From Succinivibrionaceae bacterium UBA3769 (GTDB taxonomy: Bacteria > Pseudomonadota > Gammaproteobacteria > Enterobacterales > Succinivibrionaceae), in contig DFFT01000055.1 of assembly GCA_002372325.1 (NCBI GenBank), positions 1 to 10,878 on the forward strand: 10,878 nucleotides of DNA, given 5' to 3'. This document shows positions 6,586-10,878 of the stretch, in pieces; the first letter of the stretch is position 1, and each line of letters begins with the position of its first letter. Made by a program: the position numbers and the translations under genes. The notes under the pieces are model-generated. The model ran no database searches. It had not been told where the DNA came from and worked only from the letters and a program-made list of their open reading frames with translations.

Positions 6586-8049
6586 CTACACTCTGTAGTT
6601 GGGAGCTTCCTTGGTGATGGTTACATCATGAACATGGGATTCCTTGATGCCGGCTCCGGTAATGCGAACAAACTGAGCCTTGGTGCGAAGATCATCGATA
6701 GTGGCGCAGCCGGTAAGTCCCATGGCGGAACGGAGACCGCCCATCTGCTGATGAATAATGCTCTTCAGGAAGCCCTTGTAGGGAACCCGGCCCTCAATGC
6801 CTTCCGGAACCAGCTTCTCAGCAGCGTTGTCAGACTGGAAATAACGATCGGCGGATCCCTTGGACATGGCAGCCAAAGAGCCCATGCCGCGATAGGACTT
6901 GAAGGAACGGCCCTGGAAGAGCTCGATCTCACCCGGAGCCTCTTCGGTGCCGGCCAGCATGGAGCCCACCATCACCAGATTAGCGCCGGCGGCCAATGCC
7001 TTGGCAATGTCTCCGGAATACCTGATGCCGCCGTCGGCAATCACCTTGATGTCGGATCCGGCCAGAGCGCTGACTGCATTGTCAATGGCGGTAATCTGAG
7101 GCACTCCGCAGCCGGTTACAATGCGGGTGGTGCAGATGGAACCGGGGCCGATGCCTACCTTAACGGTGGAGGCGCCGGCTTCGGCCACTGCCAGAGCGCC
7201 CTCGGCGGTGGCAACATTTCCGGCCACAATGTCAAGATCCGGATAGTCCCTGCGGGTGGCCTTAATGCGATCCAGCACTCCCTGGGAATGGCCGTGAGAG
7301 GAATCAATAAGAAGCACATCCACGCCGGCCTTCACCAGAGCGGCGATTCTTTCGTCATTGGCCGGGCCCACGCCTACGGCAGCGCCGCAGCGGAGACGTC
7401 CCATGGCATCGCGGCAGGCATCGGGCTTGCCCTCGGCCTTCTGGAAATCCTTAACGGTGATCATGCCCTTAAGACGGAATTCGTCATCCACCACCAGCAC
7501 CTTTTCAATGCGGTTCTTCTGCATCAGGGACTGCACCTCCTCCCGGGAGGCGTTTTCCTTTACGGTTACCAGTCTCACCTTCGGGGTCATGACCTCATAG
7601 ACGCGCATATTAAGGTCGGTGATAAAGCGGACGTCACGGCCGGTGATGATGCCCAGAAGATCGCCCTTGCCGTCCACTACCGGGAATCCGGCAAAGCCGT
7701 GCTTGCGGGTCAGCACCAGAATATCGGCAATGGTGGCATCGGGATTAACGGTAACGGGATCCTTGACCATGCCGCTCTCATATCTCTTTACCCGGCGCAC
7801 CTCTTCGGCCTGCTTTTCAATAGACATGTTCTTGTGAATGAAGCCCAGACCGCCCTCCTGAGCCAGAGCAATGGCCAGAGCAGACTCGGTGACGGTATCC
7901 ATGGCAGCGGAAACCATGGGGATGTTCAGGGTGATGTTTTTAGTCAGCTGAGTGTGCAGGTCAGCAGTATTGGGAAGAACAACGGAATGGGCCGGAACCA
8001 GAAGCACATCGTCAAATGTCAGCGCTTCCTGAGCAATTCTAAGGGTCAT
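6586..8049 (-). CDS. guaB: Inosine-5'-monophosphate dehydrogenase
   Basis: GuaB oxidises IMP to XMP with NAD+, the rate-limiting and committed step of guanine nucleotide synthesis; the enzyme is a cytoplasmic tetramer. The 487-residue protein (E. coli 488) has the TIM barrel interrupted by a pair of CBS domains at about 93-205. The catalytic loop GPGSICTTR contains Cys306. DSSHGHS (249-255) belongs to the NAD/IMP-binding part. The mobile flap carries MGSLAAMSKGSADRYFQ, and EGRVPYKG provides the flap Arg/Tyr dyad. AGAGG lies six bases before the ATG. A promoter with a consensus -10 lies upstream, and guaA follows in the same operon. The protein appears intact and typical. Confidence 0.98.
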   Translation of the reverse strand: MTLRIAQEALTFDDVLLVPAHSVVLPNTADLHTQLTKNITLNIPMVSAAMDTVTESALAIALAQEGGLGFIHKNMSIEKQAEEVRRVKRYESGMVKDPVTVNPDATIADILVLTRKHGFAGFPVVDGKGDLLGIITGRDVRFITDLNMRVYEVMTPKVRLVTVKENASREEVQSLMQKNRIEKVLVVDDEFRLKGMITVKDFQKAEGKPDACRDAMGRLRCGAAVGVGPANDERIAALVKAGVDVLLIDSSHGHSQGVLDRIKATRRDYPDLDIVAGNVATAEGALAVAEAGASTVKVGIGPGSICTTRIVTGCGVPQITAIDNAVSALAGSDIKVIADGGIRYSGDIAKALAAGANLVMVGSMLAGTEEAPGEIELFQGRSFKSYRGMGSLAAMSKGSADRYFQSDNAAEKLVPEGIEGRVPYKGFLKSIIHQQMGGLRSAMGLTGCATIDDLRTKAQFVRITGAGIKESHVHDVTITKEAPNYRV

Positions 8050-8090
8050 GCAAAACCTCTCTCATTAATGATGCAGCAACGCAGAAATCA

Positions 8091-8106
8091 ATGGGTAATT
8101 TTGCGT
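8091..8106 (-). promoter_or_regulatory. PurR-box-like half-operator in the guaB leader
   Basis: Read on the minus strand the site is ACGCAAAATTACCCAT. Its left half matches the enterobacterial PurR consensus (ACGCAAACGTTTTCNT) at the first seven positions; the right half matches poorly. It lies at the predicted transcription start, where a repressor would block initiation, and E. coli guaBA is known to be PurR-regulated. Because only one half fits, the assignment is tentative. Confidence 0.35.
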
Positions 8107-8110
8107 GAAT

Positions 8111-8139
8111 ATTATAGGGAGAATTCACCTGCCGGTAAA
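8111..8139 (-). promoter_or_regulatory. Predicted sigma70 promoter of guaBA
   Basis: On the minus strand TTTACC (complement of 8134-8139) and a perfect TATAAT (complement of 8111-8116) are separated by exactly 17 bases. The AT-rich stretch just upstream (about 8140-8160) resembles an UP element, and E. coli guaB also has a strong UP-assisted promoter. The predicted start near 8104 gives a leader of about 55 bases. Confidence 0.7.
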
Positions 8140-8145
8140 GAAATA

Positions 8146-8161
8146 TTTAACATTAATCACA
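8146..8161 (-). promoter_or_regulatory. Weak CRP/FNR-like site upstream of the guaB promoter
   Basis: The minus-strand sequence TGTGATTAATGTTAAA has a perfect TGTGA left half. Its right half matches TCACA at only three of five positions. It is centred about 50 bases upstream of the predicted start, overlapping the putative UP element. It could equally be ordinary AT-rich upstream DNA. Confidence 0.2.
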
Positions 8162-8292
8162 TTTTGCCCGGAACGCTGCCGGGGAAACGTCCTTTTTCAG
8201 ACAGTTTGCCCCGGAAAAAAATGGGCTTAAAGAGGCCGGATTCGGTGATCTCAGCAAAAGCTGCCGAATTTCACAAAAAAATCGAAATTTAG

Positions 8293-8325
8293 TGCACAAA
8301 TGCTAAAAACATGTTACAATTGTAA
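8293..8325 (+). promoter_or_regulatory. Extended -10 promoter with overlapping palindrome, for the 73-residue gene
   Basis: TGT-TACAAT at 8312-8320 is an extended -10 element. A weak -35, TGCACA at 8293-8298, lies 16 bases upstream. The perfect palindrome TTACAATTGTAA (8314-8325) covers the -10 box, and another, AACATGTT (8308-8315), overlaps its left edge. A protein bound there would compete with RNA polymerase, so this may be an operator. The predicted start near 8327 leaves a leader of about 47 bases. Confidence 0.55.
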
Positions 8326-8373
8326 AAATTTTGTTAAGCATCTCCGTTCCACAAGCCCTTTAGGAATTCTTTC

Positions 8374-8595
8374 ATGAGCGCCACACTTGCAAATCAGCTG
8401 AATTTTTTAAATGCCGAAGAACAACTACGGAAAGCATCCATCAACGATGATTCCTATGACGCCCGTTCTGATGATGCGGTTTTCTTCAAGAACGATGTGA
8501 AGTACATTGACGACATTACTGCTCCCCACGCCAAAGAGATTACTCAGAAGGAGCTCCCTCTTGACAGTTTTCTGAACCGTTTCAGAAAAAATTAG
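8374..8595 (+). CDS. Small acidic protein of unknown function, 73 residues
   Basis: I do not recognise this family. The product is a soluble, charged protein with no signal peptide, membrane segment or cysteine. It has an N-terminal part that looks helical (NQLNFLNAEEQLRKASI), a central stretch rich in Asp (about 26-47) and a basic end (LNRFRKN). It is supported as a real gene by its surroundings: an extended -10 promoter upstream, AGGA eight bases before the ATG, and a textbook intrinsic terminator 40 bases after the stop. It is thus a single-gene transcript, divergent from guaBA and upstream of sppA. A frame on the opposite strand (8425-8688) is rejected because it reads through the terminator and lacks these signals. 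Confidence 0.72.
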   Translation: MSATLANQLNFLNAEEQLRKASINDDSYDARSDDAVFFKNDVKYIDDITAPHAKEITQKELPLDSFLNRFRKN

Positions 8596-8635
8596 TTTAC
8601 AGATTCCCAATACCTCCATTTTGTTTTGGTCTTTT

Positions 8636-8661
8636 GAACTCCTTCGGGAGTTCTTTTTTTT
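8636..8661 (+). terminator. Rho-independent terminator with UUCG loop
   Basis: GAACTCC (8636-8642) pairs perfectly with GGAGTTC (8647-8653) around the very stable tetraloop TTCG, followed by eight T residues. It ends the transcript of the 73-residue gene and insulates sppA from it. There is no A run on the 5' side, so it should work only on the plus strand. Confidence 0.93.
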
Positions 8662-8761
8662 GGCGGCGATCCGCTCCCGGGGTAACAAACCCCCTGAAAA
8701 TCATATAGAATTGTGTCTGACATTTCATATTCCCGCAGCATTTAACAAGGACGGACCTTAA

Positions 8762-10648
8762 ATGGGTTTTCTAAAATTTCTTGACCAGGCAGGCGCTGTC
8801 TGCACCTATATCAGGAACTTCTTCTTCAATATCCTGTTTTTCATTTTTCTGTTCCTGGGGGTCATTTCCTTCTTCTGCTTCCTCGGCATTCTCTCCCTGA
8901 TGGCGGATAACGGCCGCGCCTCAGCTTCCAATGTTAAGAATCCCAAATCGCCGGTGCTGTCGGTGGTGATAAATTCTCCGGTAATGGATGCGCCCCCGGT
9001 GGAATCCGTATCCCACTTCCTGCTTAACGCTCTCAAGAACAACAGCCCGCAGGAGTATTTCTACCTTCAGGATTTCCGGAAGGCGATTAAGAGAGCTGCG
9101 GACGACAAGAAAATCAAAGCCGTGGTCATCCGCCTGGGAGATGAAGCATCCCTGCGTCTCGATCAGGCTAAGGTCATGGGCTCCGACCTTAAAAAATTCC
9201 AGGAAAAGGGCAAGAAGGTTTATATCTATTCCGAAGCCTATGACCGGAACACCTACGCTCTGGCCTCCTATGTGAAAGACAATGTCTATGCCCATCCTCT
9301 GGGGGGGATCTTCCTCATGGGATACCAGCTGAAGTCCCTCTATTTCAAGGAGCTTCTGGATAATGCCATGATCACGGTGTTCACCCCCAAAGCCGGGGCG
9401 TATAAAAGCGCCATCGAGCCCTTCAACCAGAATGAAATGAGCCCCCATGTCAAAGCGGAATATCAGGGCATTGCCGACGATCTCTGGGAGCAGTACAAAA
9501 AGCTCATCTCCGCAAACCGTCCCGGCGCCGCCATCCAGAATTTTGTATTCGGCAGCCAGAACTATCTGGAAATCATGAAGAAATCCCAGGGGGATTCTGC
9601 CATGGCCGCGGCCTCTGGACACCTGGTGGACAAGCTGACAGACTACGATACCTTCATGGAAGACGTGGCCAAGGCCGAGTCCATCTCCCTGAAGACGGAC
9701 AAGGAAAGCTATCGCCGCAGACTGGAAACCCTGACATTCCGGGACTATCTCAGAATCTCCTCTGACAGCAATTCCCAGAAGAGCAAAAACAAAATCGCCG
9801 TTATCTTCGGCTCCGGAGAAATCACCAGTACCTCAGAATACTACTGGGATTTCACCAGCGAAAACCTGGTTCCGCAGATCAACAAGGCCATCGAGGATTC
9901 TTCCGTAAAAGCCCTGGTGCTCTATCTTGACACCCCGGGCGGCGACGTGTTTGCCTCCGACCTTATCAGATCCAGAGTGGAAGCCTTCAGAAAATCAGGC
10001 CGCAAGGTGGTGATTTACATGAGCGGCATGACAGCCTCCGGCGGCTACATGATCTCCACCGCCTCCGATTACATTGTGGCAGAACCCACCGCCATCACCG
10101 GTTCCATCGGCGTGTTTGCCATGGCCGGGAACTTCAGCAAGCTGGCGAATTTTGCCGGAGTGCATGTGGACGGCGCCGGCAGCGAGGGATCTCAGAGTCT
10201 TTCCGTTCTGGAGCCCTTCCCGGAAACCTACAAGGCCATGGCGCAGCTGGAAATTGACCACACCTACGAAATGTTCCTGAAAATGGTGGCCGGCGCCAGA
10301 AATATGAGCGTGGACAAGGTGCGTCCGCTGGCCGAGGGCCGCATCTATACCGGCACCCAGGCTCTTAAAATCGGACTGGTGGATAAGCTGGGAGGCTTTG
10401 ATGATGCCGTGGCCGAAGCCGCAAAGCTGGCCAAGATTGATAACAGCTATCAGGTAGTATTCTCAAAGCCCATTGTTTCAGACGACATCTCTGATCTGGG
10501 CATCGGCATCATAAAAGCAGTCAGTCTGGTAAATGAGCCCCTGGCCCTGAAGATTCTTAACTCCTATCTCCCGGCCCCGAAAAACCTGGTTCCTCAGGAA
10601 AACGGCAAGCCCAGAACCGTAAGCTTTATCCCCTTTACGGTGCAGTAA
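8762..10648 (+). CDS. sppA: Signal peptide peptidase SppA, 67K type
   Basis: SppA is an inner-membrane serine protease of family S49 that degrades cleaved signal peptides and acts on the periplasmic side. The 628-residue protein (E. coli 618) has an N-terminal signal anchor at about 21-47 and then two tandem S49 domains. Its Ser/Lys dyad is split between them as in E. coli: Lys215 in GAYKSAIEPFNQNEMSP, and Ser426 in MTASGGYMIS. LDTPGGDVFASD (about 394-405) and the TGSIGVF segment after the serine are further family landmarks. AAGGA lies ten bases before the ATG. The gene is preceded by the terminator of the small gene and followed by two hairpins, so it is probably monocistronic. Its promoter should be within 8662-8750 but was not clearly seen. 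A run of seven G at 9301-9307 lies inside the coding region. Confidence 0.96.
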   Translation: MGFLKFLDQAGAVCTYIRNFFFNILFFIFLFLGVISFFCFLGILSLMADNGRASASNVKNPKSPVLSVVINSPVMDAPPVESVSHFLLNALKNNSPQEYFYLQDFRKAIKRAADDKKIKAVVIRLGDEASLRLDQAKVMGSDLKKFQEKGKKVYIYSEAYDRNTYALASYVKDNVYAHPLGGIFLMGYQLKSLYFKELLDNAMITVFTPKAGAYKSAIEPFNQNEMSPHVKAEYQGIADDLWEQYKKLISANRPGAAIQNFVFGSQNYLEIMKKSQGDSAMAAASGHLVDKLTDYDTFMEDVAKAESISLKTDKESYRRRLETLTFRDYLRISSDSNSQKSKNKIAVIFGSGEITSTSEYYWDFTSENLVPQINKAIEDSSVKALVLYLDTPGGDVFASDLIRSRVEAFRKSGRKVVIYMSGMTASGGYMISTASDYIVAEPTAITGSIGVFAMAGNFSKLANFAGVHVDGAGSEGSQSLSVLEPFPETYKAMAQLEIDHTYEMFLKMVAGARNMSVDKVRPLAEGRIYTGTQALKIGLVDKLGGFDDAVAEAAKLAKIDNSYQVVFSKPIVSDDISDLGIGIIKAVSLVNEPLALKILNSYLPAPKNLVPQENGKPRTVSFIPFTVQ

Positions 10649-10662
10649 GGAAAAAGCAGAAA

Positions 10663-10687
10663 CCGGAACAGAGTTCATCCGTTCCGG
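10663..10687 (+). terminator. First hairpin after sppA
   Basis: CCGGAAC (10663-10669) pairs perfectly with GTTCCGG (10681-10687) around an 11-base loop, 14 bases after the stop codon. An AAA upstream and a CTTT downstream extend the stem with one bulge. The following T run is short, so termination may be only partial here. Confidence 0.6.
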
Positions 10688-10698
10688 CTTTCCAAAAG

Positions 10699-10726
10699 AC
10701 CCCGAGGTATCACAGCTTCGGGGTTT
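10699..10726 (+). terminator. Second hairpin after sppA
   Basis: ACCCCGAGG (10699-10707) pairs with CTTCGGGGT (10716-10724), nine pairs including one G-T, around the loop TATCACAG. Only a short TTT follows. The upstream AAAA would serve as a T run on the minus strand, so the element may also stop transcription entering from the right. Confidence 0.6.
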
Positions 10727-10728
10727 GC

Positions 10729-10781
10729 TGTCACATTTTCATGTCAATGTGTTTATGTCAAATTGTTGCTGCAACATAAAC
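10729..10781. promoter_or_regulatory. Dyad and TGTCA-repeat cluster, possible operator region
   Basis: TGTCA occurs three times, at 10729, 10742 and 10756, 13 and 14 bases apart. GTTTATGT (10751-10758) is an exact inverted match to ACATAAAC (10774-10781). A second dyad, TGTTGC-T-GCAACA (10764-10776), overlaps the right arm. Such a density of symmetry upstream of a possible gene start suggests a regulator binding site, but the regulator is unknown. Confidence 0.35.
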
Positions 10782-10851
10782 TGATGCGAGGCATTCCGGC
10801 GCCCGCAGGACACCGGCCTTTGACAGAAACGCGCAATTCCGGAGAACCGGC

Positions 10852-10878
10852 ATGACCTCCCCTCCGCCGGGGGCTGGG
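10852..10878 (+). CDS. Possible start of a further gene, cut by the window edge
   Basis: An ATG at 10852 is preceded by GGAG (10841-10844) with seven bases between, an ideal Shine-Dalgarno spacing, and the frame stays open for nine codons to the end of the window. The visible N-terminus MTSPPPGAG is not diagnostic, and no function can be offered. The call rests on the ribosome-binding context alone. Confidence 0.3.

Larger units (their letters stand above)
8050..8373. other. Divergent promoter region between guaB and the 73-residue gene
   Basis: This 324-base spacer holds the guaB promoter and leader on the minus strand and the promoter of the small gene on the plus strand. Between the two are a CCCGG/CCGGG dyad around 8166-8183 and short AT palindromes near 8265-8290. 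No gene was recognised in it. Confidence 0.7.

Noticed and set aside
6628..8292. Long 554-codon open frame on the plus strand, opposite guaB
   Set aside because: It lies antisense to a complete, family-typical guaB, resembles no family, and runs through the guaB promoter. Long antisense frames are common opposite codon-biased genes.
8425..8688. 87-codon minus-strand frame over the small gene
   Set aside because: It would have to be read through the terminator hairpin of the plus-strand gene and lacks a promoter or ribosome binding site, whereas the plus-strand frame has all signals.
8921..9622. 233-codon minus-strand frame inside sppA
   Set aside because: It is antisense to a recognised sppA region and has no ribosome binding site or family resemblance.
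10820..10825. Consensus TTGACA taken as a -35 box for a gene at the right edge
   Set aside because: At a spacing of 16-18 bases no -10-like hexamer exists, and the -10 would fall on the ribosome binding site.

Overview
The window looks like chromosomal DNA of moderate GC from a gammaproteobacterium. GuaA, GuaB and the long two-domain (67K-type) SppA all have lengths and motifs close to their E. coli counterparts. The combination with an outer-membrane starch-degrading lipoprotein would fit a gut or rumen fermenter such as a Succinivibrionaceae member. That placement is inference; no rRNA or other taxonomic marker is present.

Layout from left to right. (1) 165-1880, minus strand: a GH13 alpha-amylase-family lipoprotein with a hairpin downstream of its stop. 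(2) 2111-3954, minus strand: two accessory genes joined by a TGATG stop/start overlap. The first translated encodes a protein resembling the PoNe immunity family (PoNi; DUF1910/DUF1911). The second encodes a DUF5131 (phage Gp37/Gp68) protein with a radical-SAM-like three-cysteine motif and an extra C-terminal cysteine cluster. No PoNe toxin gene is visible. (3) 3955-4855: about 900 bases without a gene. About 600 of them are a mosaic direct-repeat array with a period of about 99 bp, five full and two shortened units, each able to fold into a nested hairpin. (4) 4896-8049, minus strand: the guaBA operon for GMP synthesis, with a good sigma70-type promoter, a PurR-like half-operator and a strong intrinsic terminator. 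(5) 8374-8595, plus strand: a 73-residue protein of unknown function. It is a complete small transcription unit, with an extended -10 promoter overlapped by a perfect 12-bp palindrome, a Shine-Dalgarno sequence and a UUCG-loop terminator. (6) 8762-10648, plus strand: sppA, signal peptide peptidase, followed by two hairpins. (7) 10727-10878: dyad-rich DNA that may lead into a further gene cut by the window edge.

guaB and guaA act together: IMP dehydrogenase makes XMP from IMP, and GMP synthase aminates XMP to GMP. sppA and guaBA are ordinary core genes. The accessory part is 2111-4855, the coupled DUF5131/PoNi-like pair plus the repeat array, lying between guaA and the amylase. This, together with the orphan 73-residue gene, is where anything undescribed is most likely to be.
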